A stretch of 64,000 nucleotides of DNA. Source: Mycobacterium gordonae. Its GTDB lineage: Bacteria > Actinomycetota > Actinomycetes > Mycobacteriales > Mycobacteriaceae. Location: positions 1,550,001 to 1,614,000 of the forward strand of contig NZ_CP070973.1 in NCBI RefSeq assembly GCF_017086405.1, read 5' to 3'. Of this stretch, positions 35,869 through 45,285 are shown in pieces; the stretch's first letter is position 1, and each line of letters opens with the position of its first letter. The notes under the pieces were generated by a model that had not been told where the DNA came from, did no database searches, and was given only the letters and a program-made list of their open reading frames with translations. The translations under genes and the position numbers were made by a program.

Positions 35869-36657
35869 TCAGAACCGCGCGATCACGTCGGCCAGTAGCT
35901 GCCCCATCCGGGCGGCCGACGCGGCCCCGGCGGCCAGTACCTCGGCATGGCTCAGCGGCTCACCGGTGATCCCGGCCGCCAGGTTCGTCACCAGCGACAC
36001 CCCCAGCACTTCTGCGCCCGCCGCCCGCGCGGCAATGGTCTCGTGCACGGTCGACATGCCCACCAGGTCCGCGCCCAGCGTCCGCAGCATCCGGATCTCG
36101 GCCGGCGTCTCGTAGTGCGGACCGGGTAGGCCCGCGTACACACCTTCGGCCAGCTCCGGGTCACACTCGCGGGCCAGCCCCCGCAAGCGCGGCCCGTACG
36201 CGTCGGTCAGGTCGACGAATTGCGCCCCCACCAACGGCGAACGCGCGGTCAGGTTCAGGTGGTCGCTGATCAGGACCGGCTGGCCCACCCGCATGTCGGT
36301 GCGCAATCCGCCTGCGGCGTTGGTCAGTACGACGATCTGCGCGCCGGCCGCACAGGCCGTTCGGACTGGGTGCACCACGTGCTGCAGGTCGTGTCCCTCG
36401 TAGGCGTGGATACGCCCGGCCAGCACCAGCACCCGGCGCCCGGCGATGGGCACCGACAAGATCTCGCCGGCATGCCCCGCCGCTCGGGGCGGTGTGAATC
36501 CGGGAATCTCGGCCTGCGCCAGCACGGCGGTCGGAGAGCCCAGCGCGGCGACAGCCGGCGACCATCCCGAGCCCAGCACCACGGCGACGTCATGTCTGGC
36601 GATGCCGGTGCCCTCTGCGATGACGTGGGCCGCCTGGACTGCGAGTTCGCTGGTCAC
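35869..36657 (-). CDS. deoD: Purine nucleoside phosphorylase
   Basis: About 262 residues of a trimeric purine nucleoside phosphorylase. Motifs: [54 protein letters not shown] and [10 protein letters not shown] (purine-binding). The GTG at 36657 ([10 protein letters not shown]) is the best start; the frame continues upstream through the divergent cutinase region and is rejected there. Equivalent to M. tuberculosis Rv3307. Works with pmmB and add in purine salvage. Confidence 0.95.
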   Translation of the reverse strand: MTSELAVQAAHVIAEGTGIARHDVAVVLGSGWSPAVAALGSPTAVLAQAEIPGFTPPRAAGHAGEILSVPIAGRRVLVLAGRIHAYEGHDLQHVVHPVRTACAAGAQIVVLTNAAGGLRTDMRVGQPVLISDHLNLTARSPLVGAQFVDLTDAYGPRLRGLARECDPELAEGVYAGLPGPHYETPAEIRMLRTLGADLVGMSTVHETIAARAAGAEVLGVSLVTNLAAGITGEPLSHAEVLAAGAASAARMGQLLADVIARF

Positions 36658-36702
36658 ATTGGGCGAGACTACTTGCTGAAGCGGCGATGCCCGAGGTGTG
36701 TG

Positions 36703-37377
36703 ATGATCTGCCCTGTGCGGCATCACAAATCGCTTTCCGTTCTCGCCGCGGCGGTCGTGCCCGCCGTCGGTGTGCTGCTCGGCGGACCGGTGCCGGTGGC
36801 GGGCGCCGATGACTGTCCCAACGTCGAGCTGGTCTTCGCCCGGGGGACCGCTGAGCCGCCCGGCATGGGGCTGGTCGGTGATGCGCTGGAGGCTGCCCTG
36901 CGGCCGGCTCTGGGCGCGCGGAGTCTGGGGGTGTACCCGGTCAACTACGCGGCCAGTTACAACTTCCTGACCACGGCCGACGCAGCCAACGACGCGCGCG
37001 ACCACATCGCTTTCATGGCCGACCAGTGCCCCAGAACGCGGATCGTGTTGGGCGGCTTCTCGCAGGGCGCCGCTGCCGTGTCGATGCTGGCCGGGGTGCC
37101 GCCCCTCGGCGACACCGTAGGCGAATTCGGCTCGGCCCCCGAGCTCGATCCGGTTCTGGCGCAGCGGGTCGCCGCGGTCGCGGTGTTCGGAAATCCCGGT
37201 ATCCGGTTCAACGTCCCACTGTCGTCCACCGGCCAGTTCGCCGGACGTGCGATCGACCTGTGTAGCCCCGGCGACCCGGTGTGCACGGTGGGTGGTCGCG
37301 ATCGGCTGGCGCACCGCGAATACGCGGATCCGCCCTATCCCGGCCAGGCAGCGGGGTTCATCGCCGGACGGGTTTGA
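36703..37377 (+). CDS. Cutinase-like secreted esterase
   Basis: A 224-residue secreted serine esterase. The signal peptide spans about residues 1-35, ending near VAGA, followed by [21 protein letters not shown], typical of mycobacterial cutinase-like (Culp) proteins. Catalytic triad candidates: Ser in GGFSQGAAA, Asp in LCSPGDPVC, His in RLAHREY; four cysteines could form two disulfides. Culp proteins hydrolyse lipids or esters at the cell surface. The M. tuberculosis block I recall has no cutinase between deoD and amiB1, so it may be an insertion. It converges with PPE-MPTR with 6 bases between stops. Confidence 0.9.
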   Translation: MICPVRHHKSLSVLAAAVVPAVGVLLGGPVPVAGADDCPNVELVFARGTAEPPGMGLVGDALEAALRPALGARSLGVYPVNYAASYNFLTTADAANDARDHIAFMADQCPRTRIVLGGFSQGAAAVSMLAGVPPLGDTVGEFGSAPELDPVLAQRVAAVAVFGNPGIRFNVPLSSTGQFAGRAIDLCSPGDPVCTVGGRDRLAHREYADPPYPGQAAGFIAGRV

Positions 37378-37383
37378 AGCGGC

Positions 37384-39309
37384 TCACCGCCGGAAGAAGC
37401 CGGCCTGGTTCATGCCGGAATTGAAGCCACCGGAATTTTGGCCACCTGAGTTGGCGAACCCGGAGCTGAACCCGGGTCCCGAGTTACCCAATCCCGACAA
37501 CTCCCCGGAGTGACTCGAATTGAACATGCCGGAGATCAGGCTGCCGGTCCCCGAGTTGAAAAACCCTGCCTTGATGCCGCCGTTGCCGCCATTGCCACCG
37601 GAATTCATCACTCCGGCGTGTGCGTTGCCGCCCGAGTTCCAGTAGCCGCTGTCCAGGTCGCCGACGTTGCCGAAGCCGGAATCGTCCACGCCCTTGTTGC
37701 CGTAGCCGGAGTTGTTGTTGCCTGAGTTGAAGAAGCCGGAGTTACCCGAGCCGGTGTTCCCGAAGCCCGAGTTCGCCACCGCCTGATCGGTGGCACTGCC
37801 GAAACCGGTGTTCAGATTCCCCGCATTGAGCCCTCCGGTGTTCGAGTTGCCGGAGTTCCCGATGCCGGTGTTGCTGTTGCCGCCATTGAACCAACCCGAA
37901 TTGCTTTGGCCGGCAATGAAGTCGCCGGTATTGGCGGTGCCTGAGTTGAAGGACCCCGTGTTGAAGGAACCAGCGTTGAAGCTGCCGACGTTGGCGATGC
38001 CGGCGTTGGCGAATCCGGTATTGACGTCGCCGGAGTTGCCGAAGCCGGTGTTGCCGCCGTTGAACAGGAGTGTTCCGCTGCCCGAATTCCACACTCCGGT
38101 GTTGTGGCTGCCGGAGTTGCCGATGCCGGTGTTGAAGTTGCCGGTGTTGAACAGCCCGGTGGAGGTGGACCCCGAGTTGCCGATGCCCCAGTTGCCATCG
38201 CCGGTGTTGAAGAAGCCGACGTTGTTGGTGCCGGAGTTGAAGAGGCCGATGTTGCCGCTTCCGGTGTTGAGTGCGCCAAAGCCCATTTGGTTGGTGCCGC
38301 TGAGCCCGAAGCCGATATTGCCGGTGCCGGAATTGCCGAAGCCGATGTTGTTGTAGCCGGTGTTGCCGAACCCGAAATTGTTGTTGCCCTTGTTGCCCAG
38401 ACCCACGTTGAAGTCGCCGGTGTTGCCCGAGCCGATATTCTGGTAGCCCTGATTCCCGTTACCGCGGTTCCCGCTGCCGAAGTTCCCGCTGCCGATGTTA
38501 TCCGTCGCACCGTTCACAGCGTCCGGCGCGTTATTGCCGAAGCCGATATTGTTACTGCCGAAGTTGCCGCTACCGAAATTCTGATTCCCGAAGTTGCCGC
38601 TACCGGTGTTTCCCTGGCCGGTGTTCCCGCTACCCCAGTTGCCGTTGCCGCTATTCCCGCTGCCGATGTTGCTGCTGCCCACGTTCCCACCACCGACATT
38701 CCCATTGCCGATGTTTCCGCTGCCCAGATTGGAATCGCCGGTATTGCCGCCGCCCAGGTTGGCGGTGCCCCTGTTGCCGATGCCGAGGTTGGGCAGCAGG
38801 CTTTGTAGAGGCGCCAGCTGCGCGGCCACCGCGGCTGCCGCGCTGTGATACCCCGCCATGGTGACCACGTCGGTGGCCCACATCTCTTCATACGCGAACT
38901 CCGCTGACGCGATGGCCGGGGCGTTCTGTCCAAAGATGTTCGACAACACCAACTGCACGAACGCATTTCGGTTCGCGGTGACGGTCGCCGGATGGACCAT
39001 GGCAGCCCGGGCGGACTCGAATGCGCCGGCTACCGTGTTGGCCTGAGCCGCGGCACCGGCAGCGTGCGCGGCCGCGACGTTCAGCCATCCCGCATAAGGC
39101 GCGGCGGCGGCCGTCATGGCGGCGGCGGCCGGGCCTTGCCAGGCCGAGGTCGACAGGTCCGCGGTGATCGCGGCGAACGATTCGGCCGCCGAGGTCAATT
39201 CGTCGGATACCTCGGCCCAGGCCGCCGAAGCCGCCAACATCGGTGATGAACCTGGGCCGGCGAAAATCAGCGCGGAATTGATTTCCGGTGCAAAGACGGC
39301 GTAACTCAT
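37384..39309 (-). CDS. PPE family protein, MPTR subtype
   Basis: A 641-residue protein. The first about 180 residues form a PPE domain: [20 protein letters not shown] (PE rather than PPE at the family motif), [10 protein letters not shown] (WxG turn) and the SVA-like AGYHSAAAA end. Then about 430 residues of pentapeptide MPTR repeats (NxGxGNxG) follow: [12 protein letters not shown] and the like. It ends [17 protein letters not shown] proteins are ESX-exported, usually with a PE partner; here no PE gene is adjacent, which is common for MPTR members. Function unknown. Confidence 0.92.
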   Translation of the reverse strand: MSYAVFAPEINSALIFAGPGSSPMLAASAAWAEVSDELTSAAESFAAITADLSTSAWQGPAAAAMTAAAAPYAGWLNVAAAHAAGAAAQANTVAGAFESARAAMVHPATVTANRNAFVQLVLSNIFGQNAPAIASAEFAYEEMWATDVVTMAGYHSAAAAVAAQLAPLQSLLPNLGIGNRGTANLGGGNTGDSNLGSGNIGNGNVGGGNVGSSNIGSGNSGNGNWGSGNTGQGNTGSGNFGNQNFGSGNFGSNNIGFGNNAPDAVNGATDNIGSGNFGSGNRGNGNQGYQNIGSGNTGDFNVGLGNKGNNNFGFGNTGYNNIGFGNSGTGNIGFGLSGTNQMGFGALNTGSGNIGLFNSGTNNVGFFNTGDGNWGIGNSGSTSTGLFNTGNFNTGIGNSGSHNTGVWNSGSGTLLFNGGNTGFGNSGDVNTGFANAGIANVGSFNAGSFNTGSFNSGTANTGDFIAGQSNSGWFNGGNSNTGIGNSGNSNTGGLNAGNLNTGFGSATDQAVANSGFGNTGSGNSGFFNSGNNNSGYGNKGVDDSGFGNVGDLDSGYWNSGGNAHAGVMNSGGNGGNGGIKAGFFNSGTGSLISGMFNSSHSGELSGLGNSGPGFSSGFANSGGQNSGGFNSGMNQAGFFRR

Positions 39310-39478
39310 TGGTCGTGAGCCTTTCGATGTAGCGCTGTCGTTTCCGCCGGACGACCTTTGCCTAGGTGCTCTCCGGCGTCGTCAATCACGGGATCCTACG
39401 AATTGCGGGATCACGCGGGGCGGTTTCGGGCAAAGTAGGCGGTCGCAGTGGTGTACGAAGCGGTGAGATACTGCCAAG
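39310..39478. other. Divergent intergenic region (PPE / amiB1)
   Basis: A 169-base gap holds the promoters of the leftward PPE gene and the rightward amiB1 gene. A TTGCGGGATC-like area and an A-rich segment near 39430 are visible, but I cannot mark promoter boxes with confidence. Confidence 0.35.
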
Positions 39479-40675
39479 ATGCCTCGGGACACGACGAAAG
39501 CCAGCGCGCTGGACAGCGTGGAGGCAGCGGTGCGCCGCCGCCGCGGTGACCTGGTCGAGCTGTCCCATGCGATCCACGCGCAGCCCGAGCTGGCGTTCGC
39601 CGAGCACCGCAGCTGTGCCAAGGCCAAAGAACTTGTCGCTCAACGAGGTTTCGAGATCGCCCCGGTCGCCGGACTGGACACCGCGTTCCGGGCGGATTTC
39701 GGCAGCGGGCCGCTGGTTGTCGGCGTGTGCGCCGAATACGACGCACTGCCCGAGATCGGTCACGCCTGCGGCCACAACATCATCGCGGCCTCCGCGGTGG
39801 GCACCGCGTTGGCGCTGGCCGAGGTAGCCGACGAACTGGGCCTGACGGTGGCGCTGCTGGGCACACCTGCCGAGGAATCGGGCGGTGGCAAGGCGCTGAT
39901 GTTGCAGGCCGGGACGTTCGACGACGTCGCGGTGGCCGTGATGGTGCACCCGGGGCCCACCGATATCGCCGGGGCTCGGTCGCTGGCGCTGTCCGAGGTC
40001 ACCGTGGATTACCGGGGCAAGGAGTCGCATGCGGCTGTGGCCCCTTTCATGGGGCTCAATGCGGCTGACGCGGTGACCGTCGCGCAGGTGGCCATCGGTC
40101 TGCTGCGCCAGCAATTGGCGCCCGGGCAGATGATGCACGGCATCGTCACCGACGGCGGGCAGGCGGTCAACGTCATCCCGGGGCAGGCGGCGCTGAAATA
40201 TGCCATGCGCGCGGTTGATTCGGATTCGCTGCGCGACCTGGAGGGCAGGATGTACTCCTGCTTCGCCGCAGGCGCACTGGCTGCCGGGTGCGAGTACGAG
40301 ATCAGCGAGGCGGGGCCGCCCTACGCGGAGCTGCGGCCCGACCAGTGGCTGGCCGATGTCTTCCGTGCGGAGATGCGCCGGCTCGGGCGCGAACCGGTGC
40401 CGGCGGGTGTGGAGTCGGGGCTGCCGTTGGGCAGCACCGACATGGGTAACGTGACGCACGTGCTGCCCGGTATCCACCCCGTGATCGGCGTCGACGCGGG
40501 AGGTGCAACGGTGCACCAGCGTGCCTTCGCGGCCGCGGCGGCCGGGCCCAGCGCAGACCGGGCCGTGGTCGAGGGCGCGATCATGCTGGCGCGCACCGTC
40601 GTTGCGCTCGCTACGGACTCAGGTGAGCGAGACCGGGTGCTGGCGGCCCGTGAGCACAGGGCGGCCGCGCGATGA
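39479..40675 (+). CDS. amiB1: M20 family amidohydrolase AmiB1
   Basis: A 398-residue M20D/peptidase family amidohydrolase. Metal-site motifs: AEYDALPEIGHACGHNI and PAEESGGGKALML, with VHPGPTD later. The dimerisation lid carries DYRGKESHAAVAPFMGLNAADA. The predicted reaction is cleavage of an N-acyl amino acid or related amide; the actual substrate is not known. Its stop overlaps the amiA1 start (ATGA). The pair mirrors M. tuberculosis Rv3306c-Rv3305c. Confidence 0.93.
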   Translation: MPRDTTKASALDSVEAAVRRRRGDLVELSHAIHAQPELAFAEHRSCAKAKELVAQRGFEIAPVAGLDTAFRADFGSGPLVVGVCAEYDALPEIGHACGHNIIAASAVGTALALAEVADELGLTVALLGTPAEESGGGKALMLQAGTFDDVAVAVMVHPGPTDIAGARSLALSEVTVDYRGKESHAAVAPFMGLNAADAVTVAQVAIGLLRQQLAPGQMMHGIVTDGGQAVNVIPGQAALKYAMRAVDSDSLRDLEGRMYSCFAAGALAAGCEYEISEAGPPYAELRPDQWLADVFRAEMRRLGREPVPAGVESGLPLGSTDMGNVTHVLPGIHPVIGVDAGGATVHQRAFAAAAAGPSADRAVVEGAIMLARTVVALATDSGERDRVLAAREHRAAAR

Positions 40676-41841
40676 GCCTGGTCGACAGTGCCGAGTCATG
40701 GCTGGCCGCCCACTACGACGACCTGGTCGACTGGCGCCGGCACATCCACCGCTATCCCGAACTGGGCCGACAGGAGTTCGCCACCACCCAGTTCGTCGCC
40801 GAGCGTCTGGCCGACGCCGGGCTCAATCCCAAGGTGCTGCCCGGCGGGACGGGTCTGACGTGCGACTTCGGGCCGGAGCATCAGCCGCGCATTGCGCTGC
40901 GTGCCGATATGGATGCGCTCCCGATGGCCGAGCGGACCGGCGCGCCGTACGCCTCGACAATGCCCAACATCGCACACGCCTGCGGTCACGACGCGCACAC
41001 CGCGATCCTGCTGGGAACCGCGCTGGCGCTGGCGTCGGTGCCCGAGCTTCCCGTCGGTGTGCGGTTGATCTTCCAGGCCGCCGAGGAGCTGATGCCCGGC
41101 GGTGCCATCGACGCGATAGCCGCCGGCGCGCTGACTGGGGTGTCGCGGATCTTCGCGCTGCACTGTGATCCCCGGTTGGAGGTCGGCAAGGTCGCGGTCC
41201 GGCTGGGGCCCATCACCTCGGCGGCCGACCAGCTCGAGATCACGCTGTATTCGCCAGGCGGGCATACCTCGCGGCCCCACCTGACCGCCGACCTGGTCTA
41301 CGGGCTGGGCACCTTGATCACCGGATTGCCCGGTGTGTTGTCTCGGCGCATCGATCCGCGCAACAGCACGGTCCTGGTGTGGGGCGCGGTGAATGCGGGC
41401 GTAGCCCCCAATGCGATTCCGCAGTCCGGCGTGCTGGCCGGGACCGTACGCACGGCCAGCCGCCAGACCTGGATCGACCTGGAGGCGATTATCTGTGAGG
41501 CCGTCACCGGCCTGTTGTCGCCGCTGGCCATCGAGCACACCCTGGCTTACCGGCGTGGGGTGCCGCCGGTGGTCAACGAGGACGTGTCGACGCGCATCCT
41601 CACCCACGCGATCGAAGCCGTCGGCCCCGACGTGTTGGCCGACACCCGGCAGTCCGGCGGCGGGGAGGACTTTTCCTGGTACCTCGAAGAGGTACCCGGC
41701 GCGATGGCGCGGCTGGGGGTGTGGTCGGGCGATGGGCCGCAACTGGATCTGCACCAGCCGACTTTCGATCTTGACGAGCGGGCGCTGGCTATCGGCGTGC
41801 GGGTGATGGTCAACATCATCGAGCAGTCCGCGGCGTTCTGA
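40672..41841 (+). CDS. amiA1: M20 family amidohydrolase AmiA1
   Basis: A 389-residue M20D hydrolase paralogous to amiB1. Motifs: ALRADMDALPMAERTGAPYAS, ACGHDAHTAILLG, FQAAEELMPGGA and SGGGEDFSWYLEEVPGAM. Same length as Rv3305c. It is translationally coupled to amiB1. It resembles hippurate or N-acetyl-amino acid amidohydrolases, but no substrate is established from the sequence. Confidence 0.93.
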   Translation: MSLVDSAESWLAAHYDDLVDWRRHIHRYPELGRQEFATTQFVAERLADAGLNPKVLPGGTGLTCDFGPEHQPRIALRADMDALPMAERTGAPYASTMPNIAHACGHDAHTAILLGTALALASVPELPVGVRLIFQAAEELMPGGAIDAIAAGALTGVSRIFALHCDPRLEVGKVAVRLGPITSAADQLEITLYSPGGHTSRPHLTADLVYGLGTLITGLPGVLSRRIDPRNSTVLVWGAVNAGVAPNAIPQSGVLAGTVRTASRQTWIDLEAIICEAVTGLLSPLAIEHTLAYRRGVPPVVNEDVSTRILTHAIEAVGPDVLADTRQSGGGEDFSWYLEEVPGAMARLGVWSGDGPQLDLHQPTFDLDERALAIGVRVMVNIIEQSAAF

Positions 41842-41846
41842 GGGTC

Positions 41847-42122
41847 CTCCGGCTGGGGCGTGAGCGTGCGCTGCGGTACGGCGACACGCCGTGGGAGGTG
41901 GCGTTTGGTGCACGCTCGGCGGGTGAATTGTGGCGGCGCGCTCCGGCTGGGGCGTGAGCGTGCGCTGCGGTACGGCGACACGCCGTGGGAGGTGGCGTTT
42001 GGTGCACGCTCGGCGGGTGAATTGTGGCGGCGCGCTCCGGCTGGGGCGTGAGCGTGCGCTGCGGTACGGCGACACGCCGTGGGAGGTGGCGTTTGGTGCA
42101 CGCTCGGCGGGTGAATTGTGGC
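41847..42122. repeat. 94-bp tandem repeat carrying inverted-repeat elements (3 copies)
   Basis: Three near-identical units start at 41847, 41941 and 42035 (the third slightly short). Each unit contains a 56-base element bounded by GAGCGTGC and GCACGCTC, at 41862-41917, 41956-42011 and 42050-42105, about 40 bases apart. Inside is CGACACGCCGT, the reverse complement of a core in the elements at 43050 and 43146. The block fills the space between amiA1 and the DUF559 gene and touches its start. Confidence 0.9.
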
Positions 42123-42150
42123 CCAGAGAGGACGCCCAGACGATAACCGC

Positions 42151-43038
42151 GTGAGTAGAGAGCTCGACCGGCTGCTTGACGCGCAAGGCGGTGTGGTGAC
42201 TGCTGCTCAGGCGCTGGCCTTCCTGTCCCGCCGAGGTCTGCAGCGCTACGTGAACTGCGGTGCTCTGCAGCGGGTTTGGCGCGGGATTTACTCCCGCGAC
42301 GACCCGACCGTGGTGCTGCGGCTGCGCGGGCTGGACCTGTTGACCGGCAGAAACGTCGCTGCGTGCATGGGCACTGCCGCGGCGGCTTACGGTTTCGACA
42401 CCGAGAGGACCGTCGACCTGCACGTGCTGAACCCCGACGGGCGGCAATTGCGATCGACCAACGGTCTGGTCGTGCATCGTCGTGAGGGCGTTCCGCTGAC
42501 TGAGGTCAAAGGACGGACCGCGGCAGCGCCCGCCTGGACGGCGATTGAGGTTGCGCGCGGACTGCGCCGGCCCCGCGCCCTCGCAACGCTGGACGCCGCG
42601 CTGCGCAGCTGCACCTGCACCCGTGACGAGCTCGCGCAGGTGCTTGAGTTGCAGTCCGCTCGGCGTGGCATCGTGAGCGCGCGCGAACTGCTCTCGCTGG
42701 CTTCGCCTTTGGCCGAGTCGCCGATGGAGAGCGAGGCCCGCCTGGTCATGCTCGACGGAGGACTGCCACCGCCGGTGCTGCAGTACGAAGTCGTAGATCT
42801 GAGCGGCCGGCTCTGGCGGCTGGACTTCGCCTGGCCGGAACTCCGCGTCGCGGCGGAGTACGACGGCGTCGACTGGCACACGGGGCCCGACGCATTCCGT
42901 CGAGATCGCGCCCGCGCCGCTGCGCTGCAGGATTTGTCTTGGGTCGTTGTGCCGATAGTCGCCGAGGATGTCAGGCATCACTCCGGACAACTCGTTCGCC
43001 GTATTCAGTCAAGACTCGAGCGCGCGCGAGCCGCCTGA
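42151..43038 (+). CDS. AbiEi-like winged-helix and DUF559 nuclease-fold protein
   Basis: A 295-residue protein. The N-terminal about 100 residues look like an AbiEi antitoxin winged helix (GVVTAAQALAFLSRRGLQRYVNCGALQRVWRGIYS). The last about 110 form a DUF559, PD-(D/E)XK-like domain: MESEARLVMLDGG, LWRLDFAWPELRVAAEYDG and a late RRIQSRL. The active-site pattern E, D, E-x-D is preserved, so nuclease activity is possible. The partner toxin AbiEii is absent. The GTG at 42151 avoids overlap with the upstream repeats; an alternative at 42118 lies in the repeat. Inverted-repeat elements border both sides. Family members are widespread in mycobacteria, and their role is undetermined. Confidence 0.8.
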   Translation: MSRELDRLLDAQGGVVTAAQALAFLSRRGLQRYVNCGALQRVWRGIYSRDDPTVVLRLRGLDLLTGRNVAACMGTAAAAYGFDTERTVDLHVLNPDGRQLRSTNGLVVHRREGVPLTEVKGRTAAAPAWTAIEVARGLRRPRALATLDAALRSCTCTRDELAQVLELQSARRGIVSARELLSLASPLAESPMESEARLVMLDGGLPPPVLQYEVVDLSGRLWRLDFAWPELRVAAEYDGVDWHTGPDAFRRDRARAAALQDLSWVVVPIVAEDVRHHSGQLVRRIQSRLERARAA

Positions 43039-43049
43039 CAGTCTTGGTT

Positions 43050-43110
43050 GCGAGCGTGCCGCTAATTGCAGCCGCAACGGCGTGTCGGTTGTACGGGAGT
43101 GCACGCTCGC
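43050..43110. repeat. Inverted-repeat element, copy 1
   Basis: A 61-base element bounded by perfect 10-base arms GCGAGCGTGC (43050-43059) and GCACGCTCGC (43101-43110). Its interior holds ACGGCGTGTCG (43077-43087), the complement of a core in the 94-bp units left of the DUF559 gene, so it is the same family in the opposite orientation. It begins 11 bases after the DUF559 stop. Confidence 0.85.
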
Positions 43111-43145
43111 GCCGAGAGGGTCAGAAGGGCCTGCGGCTACCGGTC

Positions 43146-43205
43146 GCGAGCGTGCGGTTAGTGCCAGCCGTAGCGGCGCGTCGTTGTACGGGACTGCACG
43201 CTCGC
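43146..43205. repeat. Inverted-repeat element, copy 2
   Basis: A second 60-base copy has the same 10-base arms (43146-43155 and 43196-43205), 96 bases after the first. Its interior has diverged from copy 1 (for example GCGGCGCGTCG in place of ACGGCGTGTCG), while the ends are unchanged, suggesting selection on the arms. Confidence 0.85.
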
Positions 43206-43245
43206 GCCCAGACGCCAGGCGGAGGGGGGCGAAGCCATCGCCGAG

Positions 43246-43731
43246 CTACTCCGGACTGCTGGGCCCCGGACCGATGTTACGGGCCGGCCGGGTGCGCAGG
43301 TCGTGCACGTAATCTGCTGGCGCACCGGCAATTTCGGCAGCGTCGGCCATCACACCCAGATACTGCGCCGACGGCAGACCGCCCTCCCAGCCGTCCAGCA
43401 CATACAGCCAGGCCAGCACCGGGTCGATGTCGGTGTCCGACGACTCGCGCTCCACCCGGCAGCGGATCTTCTTGTGGACGCCGAACTCAGAGCCCTCCCA
43501 CCGGTCCAGGTTCATCTCGTCGGCCGGCGTCATGTCGTAGAGCACCACGAACACCCGCGAGTCCGGGTCCTCGACGATGGTGGCCAGAGCCCCTTCCCAG
43601 CCGATGTCCTCGCCCCCGAACGTCAGCCGCCACCCCGGTAACCAGCCAGTTCCGGCCATCGGCGAGTGCGGTGCACGCTTGAGCATCTGCTCGGGATGCA
43701 TGTTCGACCCGTAGGCGGCGTAGAGCGGCAC
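43246..43731 (-). CDS. Gamma-glutamylcyclotransferase-fold protein (Rv3304-like)
   Basis: A 161-residue protein with the GGCT/AIG2-like fold: start MPLYAAYGSNMHPEQML (YGSN substrate loop) and later VVLYDMTPADEMNLDRWEG with an acidic residue where the catalytic Glu is expected. Matches the position of Rv3304 in M. tuberculosis. Whether it makes 5-oxoproline is not known. A longer 5' extension is not needed. Confidence 0.8.
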   Translation of the reverse strand: MPLYAAYGSNMHPEQMLKRAPHSPMAGTGWLPGWRLTFGGEDIGWEGALATIVEDPDSRVFVVLYDMTPADEMNLDRWEGSEFGVHKKIRCRVERESSDTDIDPVLAWLYVLDGWEGGLPSAQYLGVMADAAEIAGAPADYVHDLRTRPARNIGPGPSSPE

Positions 43732-43789
43732 GGGGAAAGCTTAAACTCCGCCCTGCGGAGCCAGCAGAAGCCGGACTAGGTTATGGGCT

Positions 43790-45205
43790 GTGGTGACCCG
43801 CATCGTGATCCTCGGTGGAGGCCCGGCCGGCTACGAAGCGGCCCTGGTGGCCGCCAACGCAAAGCCCGACGACGTCCAAGTCACCGTCATCGATTCCGAC
43901 GGTGTCGGCGGCGCGGCCGTTCTCGACGACTGTGTGCCGTCCAAGACGTTCATCGCGTCCACCTGGCTGCGCACCGAACTGCGCCGCGCGCCGCGGCTGG
44001 GGTTCGAGATCGACATCGACGACGCCAAGATCGACCTGCCGCAGATCCATGACCGGGTCCGCAGGCTTGCCTCCGAGCAGTCGGCCGACATCGCCGAACA
44101 ACTGCGCAACGTCGGCGTGAAGCTGGTCCACGGCCGCGGCGAACTCGTCGACCCCACCCCCGGCCTGGCCCGGCACCGCCTGAAGGCCACCGCCCCCGAC
44201 GGCACCGTCACCGAGCACGACGCCGACTTCGTGCTGATCGCCACCGGCGCCAGCCCGCGGGTCCTGCCGTCGGCCCAACCCGACGGCGAGCGCATCCTCA
44301 CCTGGCGTCAGCTCTACGACCTGCAAACCCTGCCCGAACACCTCATCGTGGTCGGCTCCGGGGTCACCGGCGCTGAATTCGTGCACGCCTACACCGAACT
44401 CGGTGTCCAGGTCTCGGTGGCGGCCAGCCGGGACCGGGTGCTGCCCTATGAAGACGCCGACGCCGCCGCGGTGCTGGAGGAGTCGTTCGCCGAACGCGGC
44501 GTCAACCTGTTCAAGAACGCCCGCGCCGAGTCGGTCACCCGCACCGAGGACGGGGTCCTGGTCACGATGACCGACGGCCGCACCATTGAGGGCAGCCACG
44601 CCCTGATGACCATCGGCTCGATCCCCAACACCAGCGGCCTGGGCCTCGAGCGCGTCGGCATCGAACTGGGACCCGGTGACTACCTCAAGGTGGACCGGGT
44701 GTCGCGGACGTCGGTGCCGGGCATCTACGCCGCCGGCGACTGCACCGGGCTACTGCTGCTGGCCTCGGTCGCCGCCATGCAGGGCCGCATCGCGATGTAC
44801 CACGCGCTGGGTGAGGGGGTGAACCCGATCCGGCTGCGCACGGTGGCGGCGACGGTGTTCACCCGGCCCGAGATCGCGGCCGTCGGTGTGCCGCAGTCGG
44901 CGATCGACGACGGGGAGTTCAGCGCGCGGACCATCATGCTGCCGCTGCACACCAACGCCAGGGCGAAGATGTCCGGGCTACGCCAGGGTTTCGTCAAGAT
45001 CTTCTGCCGCAAGTCCACCGGCGTGGTGATCGGCGGCGTAGTCGTGGCGCCCATCGCCTCGGAGCTGATCTTGCCGATCGCGGTGGCTGTCACCAACCGG
45101 ATCACGGTCAACGAGTTGGCTCAGACGCTCGCCGTTTACCCGTCGTTGTCCGGTTCGATCACCGAAGCGGCGCGGCGCCTGATGGCGCACGACGATCTGG
45201 ACTGA
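43790..45205 (+). CDS. lpdA: NAD(P)H quinone reductase LpdA
   Basis: A 471-residue class I pyridine nucleotide-disulfide oxidoreductase fold. FAD fold VILGGGPAGYEAALVA, NAD fold LIVVGSGVTGAEFVHAYTELG, and GIYAAGDCTGLLLLASVAAMQGR. The active-site CxxxxC of lipoamide dehydrogenases is changed: GGAAVLDDCVPSK keeps only the second Cys, as known for M. tuberculosis LpdA (Rv3303c), which reduces quinones and not lipoamide. A GTG start at 43790; the M. tuberculosis protein is annotated longer (493). glpD2 follows after about 80 bases. Confidence 0.93.
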   Translation: MVTRIVILGGGPAGYEAALVAANAKPDDVQVTVIDSDGVGGAAVLDDCVPSKTFIASTWLRTELRRAPRLGFEIDIDDAKIDLPQIHDRVRRLASEQSADIAEQLRNVGVKLVHGRGELVDPTPGLARHRLKATAPDGTVTEHDADFVLIATGASPRVLPSAQPDGERILTWRQLYDLQTLPEHLIVVGSGVTGAEFVHAYTELGVQVSVAASRDRVLPYEDADAAAVLEESFAERGVNLFKNARAESVTRTEDGVLVTMTDGRTIEGSHALMTIGSIPNTSGLGLERVGIELGPGDYLKVDRVSRTSVPGIYAAGDCTGLLLLASVAAMQGRIAMYHALGEGVNPIRLRTVAATVFTRPEIAAVGVPQSAIDDGEFSARTIMLPLHTNARAKMSGLRQGFVKIFCRKSTGVVIGGVVVAPIASELILPIAVAVTNRITVNELAQTLAVYPSLSGSITEAARRLMAHDDLD

Positions 45206-45285
45206 TAACCGACTCAAAAGCCGCCGACGAACTAGCCTGGTTGGGCGAACGCCTACCGACAAGTAACCGACAGGAGTCCTTCGTC

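Noticed and set aside
41847..42122. CRISPR array or attachment sites
   Set aside because: Contiguous 94-bp tandem units with no unique spacers and no integrase nearby.
40696..42990. 764-residue antisense frame across amiA1 and the repeats
   Set aside because: It follows the complement of amiA1 and reads through the tandem repeats; no family resemblance.
42151..43038. Complete AbiE toxin-antitoxin pair
   Set aside because: No AbiEii-like nucleotidyltransferase is encoded on either side.
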